Shown: positions 1 to 8,011 of the stretch, piece after piece
How positions within the stretch are numbered: position 1 is the stretch's first letter
How the letters are laid out: every line of letters starts with the position of its first letter
Origin: Anderseniella sp. Alg231-50
Lineage (GTDB): Bacteria; Pseudomonadota; Alphaproteobacteria; Rhizobiales; Aestuariivirgaceae
DNA: 64,000 nt
Direction of reading: 5' to 3'
Assembly (NCBI RefSeq): GCF_900149695.1
Contig: NZ_LT703003.1
Span: 124,001-188,000 of the forward strand
Program-made: the position numbers and the translations under genes
The notes under the pieces: model-generated
Told to the model about the DNA's origin: nothing
The model's input: the letters and a program-made list of their open reading frames with translations, nothing else
Database searches by the model: none

Positions 1-251
1 TCCCTTACCGCCACCTCGACACCGGCGTTGATGCTTTCGGCGAATTCATGAATGTCCGCACCGGCTGAGAACGCCCGCTCTCCCGCACCTGTCAGGATGA
101 CGGCCCGGACGGCCGGATCGTTTTCAACGTCATCCAGCAGGGCCAGCAAAAGGTCGTTCGTTGCGTAATTCAACGCATTCAGCTTTTGCGGCCGGTTCAG
201 CGTCAACAGGGCAATGGCGTCGTGTTTTTCATATGTAATCAATTCAGGCAT
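1..251 (-). CDS. Enoyl-CoA hydratase/isomerase family protein (5' part only)
   Basis: The reverse strand encodes 83 N-terminal residues starting MPELITYEKHDAIALLTLNRP, and the rest lies outside the window. The stretch LNRPQKLNALN is the usual crotonase N-terminal signature. The later run FSAGADIHEFAES matches the CoA-binding and oxyanion-hole segment (A-G-A-D-I) of crotonases. Family members hydrate trans-2-enoyl-CoA or isomerise double bonds in beta-oxidation and related pathways; the substrate cannot be told from this fragment. The ATG at 251-249 is preceded by GGAGAG. The gene diverges from a TetR regulator, with about 78 bp between the start codons, so it may be that regulator's target (inference). 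Confidence 0.9.
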   Translation of the reverse strand, partial: MPELITYEKHDAIALLTLNRPQKLNALNYATNDLLLALLDDVENDPAVRAVILTGAGERAFSAGADIHEFAESINAGVEVAVR

Positions 252-295
252 TGGTCTCTCCAGGTTCGGTCCGGAGACGTTACTGCAGCTCGCAA

Positions 296-323
296 TTGAC
301 GTATACTCACTAGATAGTATACT
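296..323 (+). promoter_or_regulatory. Promoter of the TetR gene with overlapping palindromic operator
   Basis: A -35 box TTGACG (296-301) and a -10 box TATACT (318-323) are separated by 16 bp. The inverted repeat GTATACT...AGTATAC spans 301-322 (9 of 11 positions match in each arm), so it covers the spacer and most of the -10 box. This is a plausible self-binding site for the TetR protein. It would also affect the divergent hydratase gene. The expected transcription start is close to 330, the first base of the ATG, so the mRNA may have no leader. Confidence 0.6.
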
Positions 324-329
324 TGGTGA

Positions 330-902
330 ATGGCGCATGACTCTCCAGCAAAAGAACGCATCATCGATGCTGCCAACCGGTTGTTCTACGCCGAGGGCAT
401 TCGGGCGGTTAGCGTTGACGCGATCGCCGAAAAGGCAGGCCTCACCAAAAAGACGCTGTACTACCACTTCAAGAGCAAGGACGACCTGATCGAGGCCTAT
501 CTTGAGTCTCGCGACCAACCCAATCTGGCACTCTATCAGAAATGGTTTGAAGAGGCCGGCGGATCAGTTGCCGATAAGGTGGAGGCCATATTCCTGAAAG
601 TGGCAGACGCTGCCCGGCATCCCAAGTGGAAAGGATGCGGCTTTCTCAGGACAGCGGCAGAACTTGCCAACATGCCGGGACATCCGGCGATGAAAGTCGG
701 TGCTGATCACAAGAAGAAGTTCGAGCAATGGCTCTCAGAACGGTTTCAGGATGCGGGGTTTGCAAGCCATGCACAGCTTGCCAGGCATGTCGTTCTGCTG
801 ATGGACGGTGCCTTCTCCACCGTGCTGGTGCACCGGGATCCGGACTACATCGAGGCGGCGGGCGCGGCAGCAAGGTCTTTGGTGAATTCCGCCGGCAAGT
901 GA
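330..902 (+). CDS. TetR/AcrR family transcriptional regulator
   Basis: This 190-residue protein has a clear TetR DNA-binding domain at about residues 8-55: the run RIIDAANRLFYAEGIRAVSV, then AIAEKAGLTKKTLYYHFKSK as the helix-turn-helix and following helix. The C-terminal ligand-binding half is not recognisable to a specific effector. Length fits the family. The ATG at 330 lies only 6 bp after a good -10 box and has no Shine-Dalgarno sequence, which suggests leaderless translation. It probably represses itself and the divergent enoyl-CoA hydratase gene through the palindrome at 301-322 (inference). Confidence 0.9.
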   Translation: MAHDSPAKERIIDAANRLFYAEGIRAVSVDAIAEKAGLTKKTLYYHFKSKDDLIEAYLESRDQPNLALYQKWFEEAGGSVADKVEAIFLKVADAARHPKWKGCGFLRTAAELANMPGHPAMKVGADHKKKFEQWLSERFQDAGFASHAQLARHVVLLMDGAFSTVLVHRDPDYIEAAGAAARSLVNSAGK

Positions 903-915
903 CTTTGTGCAGCGA

Positions 916-2214
916 TCACCGGGTTTCCAGATAGTCGAGAAACCTCATGAGCCAGATCGCCGTGCCAAGGCCCTGCATCTTGGCCGGCCGGAACGGAATG
1001 ACCTTGATCGGCGAGGTGGGAAACGGCAAGGCATCGGCTTGTGAACCCAAAATACGTTCAGCCATGACACGGCCCATCACGTTCGACATGGCAACGCCGC
1101 GGCCATTGTAGCCGAGCCCCACCAGAATGCCCGGTTGCGGCTCATGCAGATGCGGAAGATGATCATCTGTAAGCGCGACACGCCCGCCCCATTTATAAGT
1201 CCAGCTTACCCCCTTGAGTTGGGGAAAGACGCGCTCTGCATCCTTGCGAAGCCAGTCGAAACCGCCGATCTCGCCGGAGCGCTCTGGCTTGCCGAGACCG
1301 CCATACACCATGCGGTTGTCGGGTTCCTTGCGCGAATACATGATAATCCGGCGGCTGTCCGAAATGGTGTGCCCTGCAGGCAGAATGCTGTCTATCACGT
1401 CGCCTGGAAGCGGATCGGTCGCCATTTGAATGGGGGTGAGCGGGAGAATGGTCCTGGACAGTTTGGGAACAAGATCGCCAGTGTATCCGTTGGTCGCCAC
1501 AACGACCCAGTCAGACCTCACGCTGCCGTGCGCCGTCTTTGCAACCCACTTCTGCCCGTCTTTTTCCAGGTCGATGACCGCACTGTTCCCGTGAATGGCG
1601 GCCCCGCGCTGCACCGCGGCTTTCGCGACACCGCGCGCCAGAGACATGGGCTGAACCGCGCCGCCTTTGGGCGTCATGATCCCGGCTCCATAGGCTTTCG
1701 TCCCTGCAAGCCTGTGAAGCTCTTCACCCTCCACCACCACCATCCCGGCGCCGTGGATGTTCCATTCCTCGACACTTTTTCTGGCCGCGCTCAATGCGCG
1801 TTTGCTGTGACAGACGCGCAGCCAGCCGTTCTGCCGGGCCTGGCAGTCAATCTGGTAGCTGTTGATGAGCGAAAACAGCTCATCGGCCGAGCCAAGCGAC
1901 GTTTCGGTCAGGCGTTCAAAATAAGTCTGTCCCAACAATTTCCTGAGCCGTTCAGGCGTGTTGAAGGGCAACATCGGGTTGACCTGGCCGCCAGTGCGGC
2001 CGGACGCGCCATAGCCGACATCACCGGCATCCAGCACAATGGCGCTGACGCCTGCTTCGGACAATTTCAACGCCGTGCGCAAGCCGGTAAACCCGGCGCC
2101 GATTATGGTGACGTCGGCTTCAATGTCTGCCTCCAGACGCGGATGAAGCTTGGCTTCAGGCGCTGTTGCGGCCCAAAGCGATGGGGGTTTGTCGACGGGG
2201 GCGAACATCTGCAT
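916..2214 (-). CDS. FAD-dependent amine/amino-acid oxidase (DAO family, PuuB-like)
   Basis: This 432-residue protein carries the FAD-binding Rossmann motif VTIIGAGFTGLRTALKLSEAG at about residues 35-55. The run ASGRTGGQVNPML and the C-terminal GILVGLGYNGRGVAM segment are typical of the gamma-glutamylputrescine oxidase/glycine oxidase group of the DAO superfamily. Such enzymes oxidise a C-N bond of an amine or N-substituted amino acid to an imine and make H2O2. The substrate is not identifiable from sequence. The gene ends 14 bp from the convergent TetR gene. An MFS carrier (2312-3478) lies upstream on the same strand, so uptake and oxidation of one substrate may be coupled (inference). Confidence 0.85.
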   Translation of the reverse strand: MQMFAPVDKPPSLWAATAPEAKLHPRLEADIEADVTIIGAGFTGLRTALKLSEAGVSAIVLDAGDVGYGASGRTGGQVNPMLPFNTPERLRKLLGQTYFERLTETSLGSADELFSLINSYQIDCQARQNGWLRVCHSKRALSAARKSVEEWNIHGAGMVVVEGEELHRLAGTKAYGAGIMTPKGGAVQPMSLARGVAKAAVQRGAAIHGNSAVIDLEKDGQKWVAKTAHGSVRSDWVVVATNGYTGDLVPKLSRTILPLTPIQMATDPLPGDVIDSILPAGHTISDSRRIIMYSRKEPDNRMVYGGLGKPERSGEIGGFDWLRKDAERVFPQLKGVSWTYKWGGRVALTDDHLPHLHEPQPGILVGLGYNGRGVAMSNVMGRVMAERILGSQADALPFPTSPIKVIPFRPAKMQGLGTAIWLMRFLDYLETR

Positions 2215-2311
2215 CTTCGGTCAAACCTCGTTGGAGAGAACTTTCAGCAGATCAAGTCTGATCAACAGTGTCGGAAAACACCAGCGGTTTGCGGGCAGGA
2301 CGCAATGTTTG

Positions 2312-3478
2312 TCAACTGGAGGGTTTGGGCAACGCCCTGAACACGAAAACTGCCGCAAAACAGATCGTCAACAATGCAGCACCCATATGAAACGCCACAC
2401 TTGCCGTGCCGCTTTGGTCGGCGAGGCGACCTGCGATTACAGGTGCAAACACCACACCGGCATAGAACAGCGTGAAGAAGATGCCCATACCGACCGCCCG
2501 CGTTCCAGCGCCGAGAACCACCGATGGCAAGGCCATGATCGGGCCAGCCGGCAATCCCGCACATAAGCCGAGCAGGATGAACACGAGATACACATTGCCG
2601 GCACCCGGAGCGACCATCAGCAATAACCCAAAGGCTACAAATCCAGCCAGCATCACGATATCCCGGTGACCCAGACGATCTGCCAGATAACCGCCCAACG
2701 GCACGGACACTGCCACGAGCCAAAGTGTGACGCTGGTTGTCGAACTCGCCGCCGCCAACGACCAGCCACGCTCGACCAGCATGGCCGGGCCAAAGCCAAA
2801 CACCATTGCAAGCGCGCCGTTGTAGGTGCCCCAGATACCACCGGCAATCACGATTGCGACGAACCTGACCCCCAGCAGCCGCTCCGAGGCAGCGGTTTCG
2901 GGAGTTTGCGCAGCACTTCCGCGGGTACCGACTACAAAAAGCAGCAAGCCGCACGCCGTGGCGACCGCGACGGCGGCCAGTGCCATTGGCAGGCTACCGG
3001 CGCCTGCGACGACGGGCAGGATCAAGAGCGCGGCTGCGATACCAACCGGCCAGGAGTTGATGAAAATCCCCATCGCCGTGGCGATTTCGCGCCCGGCAAA
3101 ATGATCTGTGACCACCTTGGACATCAAGACATTGAGCAATATCCCGCCGACGCCCGCGATCAACCGGCCAGCGATCTGGCCTTCCCAGCTCTGTGCGGCA
3201 AACATGATCGCGGCCCCAGCCAGCATCAGGACCATTCCGAATGCGATGACCCGCCGGTCGCCGAAACGGCGCCCTATGGCGCCACCGGGCAGCGCAAACA
3301 CCAACCCTGGCGCCAGGTACAGTCCGATCAGGAAGCCGATATCCGACAGCTCAACCCCGAACACCGTCATGTAGACCGGAGACAGGGCCGCGACGGCCTG
3401 GAACTGGAATGCCATTGTCACACGTGCCGCAAACAGTACGGCAAGCACAAACCAGCGATTGGAGGCGTGGTGTTCCAT
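2312..3478 (-). CDS. Major facilitator superfamily transporter
   Basis: The protein has 388 residues and about 12 hydrophobic segments. The loop motif GGAIGRRFGDRR lies between TM2 and TM3 and a second copy, GGYLADRLGHRD, lies between TM8 and TM9, as expected of MFS carriers. The open frame extends 39 codons further upstream, but I chose the ATG at 3478 because GAGAGA precedes it and the first membrane segment starts soon after it. The extra upstream residues are polar and do not look like protein. It lies upstream of the PuuB-like oxidase on the same strand, and an amine or organic anion substrate is possible but not shown. Confidence 0.85.
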   Translation of the reverse strand: MEHHASNRWFVLAVLFAARVTMAFQFQAVAALSPVYMTVFGVELSDIGFLIGLYLAPGLVFALPGGAIGRRFGDRRVIAFGMVLMLAGAAIMFAAQSWEGQIAGRLIAGVGGILLNVLMSKVVTDHFAGREIATAMGIFINSWPVGIAAALLILPVVAGAGSLPMALAAVAVATACGLLLFVVGTRGSAAQTPETAASERLLGVRFVAIVIAGGIWGTYNGALAMVFGFGPAMLVERGWSLAAASSTTSVTLWLVAVSVPLGGYLADRLGHRDIVMLAGFVAFGLLLMVAPGAGNVYLVFILLGLCAGLPAGPIMALPSVVLGAGTRAVGMGIFFTLFYAGVVFAPVIAGRLADQSGTASVAFHMGAALLTICFAAVFVFRALPKPSS

Positions 3479-3557
3479 GAACTGTCTCTCTATCCCAGGC
3501 GGCGGACGTGATAATCTGTGGGCAGCATGAGTTCGAAAGCAGCCTTTGGAGTTCAGA

Positions 3558-3971
3558 TCACGCCCAACCGAGTGCCTTGAGCGAATGATCGGCATTCCAG
3601 ATTTTGGTCATGTGAGCGATCCTGGGGCCGTTGAACTGCATGATATAGGCATAGTCCGCCGCAACGGTCTTGCCGGTTGGCGGCAGCGGACCGCCTTCGC
3701 CAGTGTGGGTGCCGTGAAACACGGCGGCCGCGATCACCGTGGCGCGATCCTCGTCGATCGCAAAAGCCTTCAGTTCATAGCGGCCATCGGGGATCGGACC
3801 CAGAAGCCCCTTCATCCAGTCCGTATAGGCTTCCAGACTGGTCACCTCTGCCAGTGCGTCAGACTGGCAGGAGAAGGTCGCTGCGTCATCACACCATGCC
3901 TTGCATGCATCCCAGCCCTTGCCCGTTTCACAGGCTTCAAAGAAATCTCTCGCGGTTTCGTAAGCTGTCAT
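3558..3971 (-). CDS. SnoaL-like / NTF2-fold protein
   Basis: This protein has 137 residues. The sequence ARDFFEACETGKGWDACKAW, the cluster AYTDWMKGLLG and the C-terminal IMQFNGPRIAHMTKIWN fit the cone-shaped NTF2/SnoaL fold used by small ester cyclases and stress-associated proteins. The reaction is unknown. The frame is open to 4283, but GTGGAGG sits 8-9 bp before the ATG at 3971, so I used that start. It diverges from the LuxR-HTH/GAF regulator at 4181, with about 210 bp between them containing repeated motifs. It may be controlled by that regulator (inference). Confidence 0.75.
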   Translation of the reverse strand: MTAYETARDFFEACETGKGWDACKAWCDDAATFSCQSDALAEVTSLEAYTDWMKGLLGPIPDGRYELKAFAIDEDRATVIAAAVFHGTHTGEGGPLPPTGKTVAADYAYIMQFNGPRIAHMTKIWNADHSLKALGWA

Positions 3972-4062
3972 TGTTTCATCCTCCACTTGTCGGCCAAGAT
4001 GTTTGCGCCTTGATCCGAGAAGCAAGTGTCGCCCATAAATGAGCGAAGAGGTATCAGGCATA

Positions 4063-4134
4063 TGCAGTATTTTTTGTGCGGCCTGCCGCAGGTGTCCTAC
4101 TGCACTTGCAGTATTGACGCCTGCCCCGGCAGGC
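4063..4134. promoter_or_regulatory. Repeat motifs between SnoaL and LuxR-GAF genes
   Basis: The 9-mer TGCAGTATT occurs twice in direct orientation at 4063-4071 and 4107-4115, 44 bp apart, close to four helical turns. A perfect inverted repeat GCCTGCC-CC-GGCAGGC follows at 4119-4134. These lie between two divergent genes and upstream of the regulator's TTG start, so they may be binding sites. No strong promoter hexamers could be assigned. Confidence 0.4.
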
Positions 4135-4180
4135 AACAGGCTCAACATGACCGGAAAGACCGCTTTGAAAGGAACCGGCG

Positions 4181-4993
4181 TTGCACGAGGATCGCCTAAG
4201 TCCCCGGGAGCTCGAAATTGCCAGAGCCTATGCGCTCGGAGATACCTATCATCGTATTGCCGAACGGTTATGCATCGCGCCATCCACGGTGCGTACCCAT
4301 CTCGCGGCGATCTACCGGAAACTTGAGGTGTCCTCGAAACTCGAACTGCACAGGATGCTGGACGGCGCTGCCCGGCACCGCAAGAGCCAGTCCGAGCAGT
4401 CGGAAATCATTTCAGAACTCGCATTGAGCCTGGAAGAGGCCATCAGCCGGGAGCGGGCGCTGAGTGAGATCCTGCGGATTATCAGCGGGTCCGAGGGCCA
4501 GATCAATGAGGTTATCGCGGCGCTGCTTGGTTACGCGCTGGAGCTGTGTGATGCAGAATTCGGGCTCCTGCTGGAGTACAAGCCACAAAAAGGCTTTAGT
4601 GCCTCATACACCAAGGGCATCCCCCGGGCCTTTCACGAATGGTGGGTCGAGAAGGGTGATTATCAACCCAGCCCGCAAACTGCGATCGGCCGCCTCGAGG
4701 CCGGCCACGACGTTGTAAACATTATCGATATTCGTGCCGAAGAGATTTTTCAGACAGATGATCCATTGCGATATGCAACAGCAACCCTGGGGGGCGCACG
4801 GTCATTTACGGCAATTCCGATGCTGGCGGGAAAACGCCTCATTGGCGCCTTCACGATTTACCGCCAGCAATTGCGGCCGTTCGATGAAAAAACCGTGCAG
4901 CTGGCGCGGATGTTCGCGGATCAGAGCGTCATAGCAATCGAGAACGCCCGCCTGATGAGCGAATTGCGCTCGGAAATCGGGGAGCCGGAGTGA
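4181..4993 (+). CDS. LuxR-type HTH protein with GAF sensor domain
   Basis: The 270-residue product starts with a LuxR/NarL helix-turn-helix at residues 6-58 (SPRELEIARAYALGD, then IAPSTVRTHLAAIYRKLEV). A predicted helical linker covers about residues 65-100. A GAF domain occupies about 105-262, ending FADQSVIAIENARLMSEL, the usual GAF C-terminal helix. Most LuxR proteins have the HTH at the C-terminus, so this order is inverted. The N-terminal arrangement is known in some alphaproteobacterial proteins that continue into cyclase or kinase domains; here the frame stops right after GAF. The TTG start follows AAAGGA by 7 bp and no in-frame ATG lies nearby upstream. Confidence 0.8.
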   Translation: MHEDRLSPRELEIARAYALGDTYHRIAERLCIAPSTVRTHLAAIYRKLEVSSKLELHRMLDGAARHRKSQSEQSEIISELALSLEEAISRERALSEILRIISGSEGQINEVIAALLGYALELCDAEFGLLLEYKPQKGFSASYTKGIPRAFHEWWVEKGDYQPSPQTAIGRLEAGHDVVNIIDIRAEEIFQTDDPLRYATATLGGARSFTAIPMLAGKRLIGAFTIYRQQLRPFDEKTVQLARMFADQSVIAIENARLMSELRSEIGEPE

Positions 4994-5017
4994 CATTCAA
5001 CTAAAGTCCGACGGGCA

Positions 5018-5037
5018 GCCGGCATCCGCAGGCCGGC
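5018..5037. terminator. Possible bidirectional hairpin between convergent genes
   Basis: GCCGGC at 5018-5023 and GCCGGC at 5032-5037 form a 6-bp stem with an 8-base loop. It lies in the 46-bp gap between the convergent LuxR-GAF and Rieske genes. There is no T-tract, so intrinsic termination is uncertain. Confidence 0.35.
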
Positions 5038-5039
5038 CC

Positions 5040-6203
5040 CTACTCTGCCGCCACTTTCGCGGCGCCGGCATTGCCTGGACACAGCTTCGCCGCCAGGTAT
5101 TTCTGGAAGTCATGGATTTCCCGCTCCAGATAGCTCAGCGGACCGGCTTTCGCCAGCGCACCGTGGGCGCCCTTGAAAATGCCCTCCACCACGAAACGGT
5201 CTTCCTCGTTGACATGGTCAAAAAACGACACGAGGTCCTTCAGAGCTGCTTGCTTGCTGGGGAATGCCGCCAGTCGTTCCGGAGCCAGTGCAACGCCAAA
5301 ACGGACATGCACTTCGCCAACACCTTTGGGACGCAGTGACAGATACCAGACATGGTCGGGCGCGAGAATGTACATATGGGCCGGAAACACGGTCGGCATG
5401 ATGGTCGTGTAACGCCAGCGGCCTTCGAGATAATCATTGCCGTGTGCTGCGCGTCCATAGGTTGCGGTTTCGCTCTTGGTGAAGGTCTGCCAGGTGAAAT
5501 GCGGGCTAGTCTCGTCTGGAAACACAGTGTCATCCAGTCCGATCCACTGGCCAACGGTCGCCTTGTGCGCAACCGGCAGATGATAGCCTTCCATGAAATT
5601 TTCGGCCAGCAGCTTCCAGTTGGTCTGCCAGACATGATCCTGGGTCTCGCACGGAATATACCTGTCCATGCGGTATTGCGCGACCAGGTCATTCATCGGC
5701 GCCAGCAGTTCCGCCACCGGTGTCGCATCCTGGTTCAGCGTGATGTAAATCCAGCCGTTCCAGAGCTCGGTACGGATTTCAGGGAGGCAGAAATCCTTCT
5801 TTTTGAAGGTTTTCGACTTTTCCATCTGCGATGCGCCGCGCAACGAGCCGTCATGGCCATAGGTCCAGGCGTGATAGGGGCAGACAATGGTTCTGGTGCT
5901 GCCGGAGCCTTCCAGCAGCTGCATCATCCGGTGCCGGCACACATTGGAAAAAGACCGGATCGATCCGTCTTTCTGGCGAATGCAGAACACCGGCTGATCG
6001 CCAATGGAGAAGGTCACATAGTCGCCGGGTTCGGCTATATCCGCAGCCAGTCCCGGGCAGTGCCATTCGCGTTCGAAGATTTCACACCGTTCAAGCTCTA
6101 ACATGTCCGGGTTGGTGTAAATCTCCGGCGGTGAGCTGTATGCCTCGTCAAGCGGGCTTGCCGCTGTGTCCTGCAGCTTCCCAAGTGCGTCGTGAAGAGC
6201 CAT
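5040..6203 (-). CDS. Rieske non-heme iron oxygenase, quaternary-amine type
   Basis: This 387-residue oxygenase subunit has Rieske [2Fe-2S] ligands C89/H91 in CRHRM and C108/H111 in CPYHAW. The mononuclear iron ligands are probably H208, H213 and D335. In ENFMEGYHLPVAH the residue three before the first histidine is E205, where aromatic dioxygenases have aspartate. Glutamate there is a known feature of carnitine monooxygenase CntA, so a betaine-type substrate that is N-demethylated or cleaved is likely. No ferredoxin-reductase partner (CntB/GbcB type) is in the window. The next genes upstream are RidA (same strand) and a DadA-like dehydrogenase (divergent), which suggests later oxidation of the demethylated amino acid (inference). 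Confidence 0.85.
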   Translation of the reverse strand: MALHDALGKLQDTAASPLDEAYSSPPEIYTNPDMLELERCEIFEREWHCPGLAADIAEPGDYVTFSIGDQPVFCIRQKDGSIRSFSNVCRHRMMQLLEGSGSTRTIVCPYHAWTYGHDGSLRGASQMEKSKTFKKKDFCLPEIRTELWNGWIYITLNQDATPVAELLAPMNDLVAQYRMDRYIPCETQDHVWQTNWKLLAENFMEGYHLPVAHKATVGQWIGLDDTVFPDETSPHFTWQTFTKSETATYGRAAHGNDYLEGRWRYTTIMPTVFPAHMYILAPDHVWYLSLRPKGVGEVHVRFGVALAPERLAAFPSKQAALKDLVSFFDHVNEEDRFVVEGIFKGAHGALAKAGPLSYLEREIHDFQKYLAAKLCPGNAGAAKVAAE

Positions 6204-6218
6204 CTGAACATCCTTCCA

Positions 6219-6635
6219 TCAATCCGGAATGACTGCCGTTACCTCGATTTCAACTACCCATTCAGGCCGTGCCAGTGCAGGCACCACCAGACCGGTGGAG
6301 CAGGGAAACACGCCCGCCAGCCACTTGCCCATTTCCTGATATACGGCCTCGCGATAACGGATGTCTGTCACATAAACGACAATCCGGCAGATATGCGCGA
6401 GCTCGGAACCAGCCTCTTCGAGCAGCATCTTGATATTTTCCATGGCTTTTGCCGTCTGCTTGCCGGCGTCTCCGGCATGCAGGCTCTCGCGACTGTCCAG
6501 GTCCTGGGCCACCTGGCCACGCAGAAACACCGTGGTGCCGCGGGCCACGACGCCCTGCGACAGATCGTTGGACAAGTTCTGCTCGGGATACGTATCCTTG
6601 GTGTTGAATGGTCTGATGCGCTGGTGCACTGGCAT
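6219..6635 (-). CDS. RidA/YjgF family imine deaminase-like protein
   Basis: The protein has 138 residues in the RidA (YER057c/UK114) fold. Recognisable parts are GTTVFLRGQVAQDL, the helix KQTAKAMENIKMLLEEAG, then IVVYVTDIRYREAV and the C-terminal PEWVVEIEVTAVI. RidA proteins hydrolyse reactive imines or enamines made by amino-acid oxidases and PLP enzymes. I chose the ATG at 6635 because AGGAGAA precedes it; the longer frame to 6743 has no such signal. It diverges from a D-amino-acid-dehydrogenase-like gene 89 bp away, which would supply imine products. The usual catalytic arginine of canonical RidA could not be placed with certainty, so it may belong to a Rid subfamily. Confidence 0.85.
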   Translation of the reverse strand: MPVHQRIRPFNTKDTYPEQNLSNDLSQGVVARGTTVFLRGQVAQDLDSRESLHAGDAGKQTAKAMENIKMLLEEAGSELAHICRIVVYVTDIRYREAVYQEMGKWLAGVFPCSTGLVVPALARPEWVVEIEVTAVIPD

Positions 6636-6724
6636 TGGCTGGTTCTCCTGGTTCGTCTTTCGGTGTATTAATTCCACAAACGAGGCGTTCCACAAGCAGG
6701 TTTTGCCGAAGCAGAAAGAATACT

Positions 6725-7993
6725 GTGACGAAGCTGAAAACATCCCCGCCCCACGTCACCATTATCGGCGCAGGCATCATCGGAATGTCCGCTGCGCTGT
6801 TCCTGCAGCGCGACGGCTATAAAGTCACCGTGATCGACAAGGTACCGCCTGGTGAAGGCGCATCTTTCGGCAATGCCGGCGGTGTTGTGGTATCCAATAT
6901 CGTGCCGCCCATTCATCCGGGCATGCTGCTGAAAGTACCCGGCTGGCTGCTCGATCCGAAAGGCCCGGTCACCGTACACTGGCGTCATTTGCCTGTCGCG
7001 ATGCCATGGCTGCTGGCTGTTGCCCGGAACGCAATGCCGGACAAGGTGCGGAAGATCACTGACGCACGCGCGCAACTCGGCATGCGGGCATTGCAGGATC
7101 ATCGCTCCATTCTTTCCCACGCCGGGGCGTCCGACCTGCTGGCGATGGAAGACGGACTGCATCTGTACAGCACCCGCAAACAGTATGATGACGATGCCGG
7201 CTGGCGCACCAGGCGGGCCGAATACGGGTTTGCCGGCCAGGAACTCAGTGGTGATGAGGCCCGTGAGATTGAGCCTGACCTTACGCCCGACATCTACAAG
7301 GCGGTGTTCTGGGACGGCTGGCACCGGATTGTCGATCCGTATGCGATGGTGCAGAAACTGGCCGAGCAAGTTGTTCGCGACGGCGGCAGCATCGTGCAGG
7401 ACGAAGTCATAACCATAGACCAGGACGGGTCCCGCGCCACCCGGCTGCACCTGATGAAAGGCGGGGAACAGACGGTGCAGAACCTGTGCATCTGTGCCGG
7501 AGCCTGGTCACACGAACTGGCCCGCATGCTGGGGTCGAAAGTGTTGCTGCAGGCAGAGCGCGGCTACCATGTGATCATGAAGGATCCCGGTGTCGGGCTT
7601 GGCAGGGCTGTAACCCACGCAGCGCAACCCGGGGCCGTGACCCCGCATCATGACGGCGTCAAGATCGCCGGTTCCGACGAGATTGCCGCGAACGATGCGC
7701 CTGCGGACTGGCGCCGTGCCGACCAGATGTACGTCTATGGAAAGCGTATATTGCCGGAATTGCGGGATATGAACGGATCCGAAACGAAATGGATGGGGCG
7801 CAGGCCGAGCACACCGGATTCATTGCCGGTGATTTCGCCGTCTCCAAACCTTGTCAATGTGTGGTATGGATTCGGCCATGGCCATATGGGGCTGAGCTGG
7901 GGCCCGACGACGGGCCGGATGATCGCCGACATGATGACCGCACGTAACAGCAATACCGACCCTGCCCCCTTCCATATCAACAGGCCCATGTAG
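6725..7993 (+). CDS. D-amino acid dehydrogenase-like FAD oxidoreductase (DadA family)
   Basis: From the GTG at 6725 the protein has 422 residues, the usual DadA length. It has the FAD motif VTIIGAGIIGMSAALFLQRDG near the N-terminus, then GASFGNAGGVV, typical of DadA and hydroxyproline dehydrogenases. The C-terminal VWYGFGHGHMGLSWGPTTGR closes the FAD site. Such enzymes oxidise D-amino acids, or N-substituted amino acids such as hydroxyproline, to imino acids and pass electrons to the respiratory chain. Upstream frame extends to a TTG at 6635, but that overlaps the divergent RidA start, and AGAAAGA precedes 6725. Together with RidA and the Rieske oxygenase it may degrade an N-methylated amino acid (inference). 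Confidence 0.8.
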   Translation: MTKLKTSPPHVTIIGAGIIGMSAALFLQRDGYKVTVIDKVPPGEGASFGNAGGVVVSNIVPPIHPGMLLKVPGWLLDPKGPVTVHWRHLPVAMPWLLAVARNAMPDKVRKITDARAQLGMRALQDHRSILSHAGASDLLAMEDGLHLYSTRKQYDDDAGWRTRRAEYGFAGQELSGDEAREIEPDLTPDIYKAVFWDGWHRIVDPYAMVQKLAEQVVRDGGSIVQDEVITIDQDGSRATRLHLMKGGEQTVQNLCICAGAWSHELARMLGSKVLLQAERGYHVIMKDPGVGLGRAVTHAAQPGAVTPHHDGVKIAGSDEIAANDAPADWRRADQMYVYGKRILPELRDMNGSETKWMGRRPSTPDSLPVISPSPNLVNVWYGFGHGHMGLSWGPTTGRMIADMMTARNSNTDPAPFHINRPM

Positions 7994-8011
7994 CCACGCC
8001 CAGGACCCACG

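Noticed and set aside
1135-2340. 401-codon plus-strand open frame
   Set aside because: It lies opposite the FAD oxidase gene, has no family features, and its composition is that of an antisense shadow.
2666-3511. 281-codon plus-strand open frame
   Set aside because: It is antisense to the MFS carrier; the translation is full of His, Gln, Arg and Asp with no domain.
5352-6232. Plus-strand open frames over the Rieske gene
   Set aside because: They are antisense shadows of a gene whose iron-binding motifs are intact.
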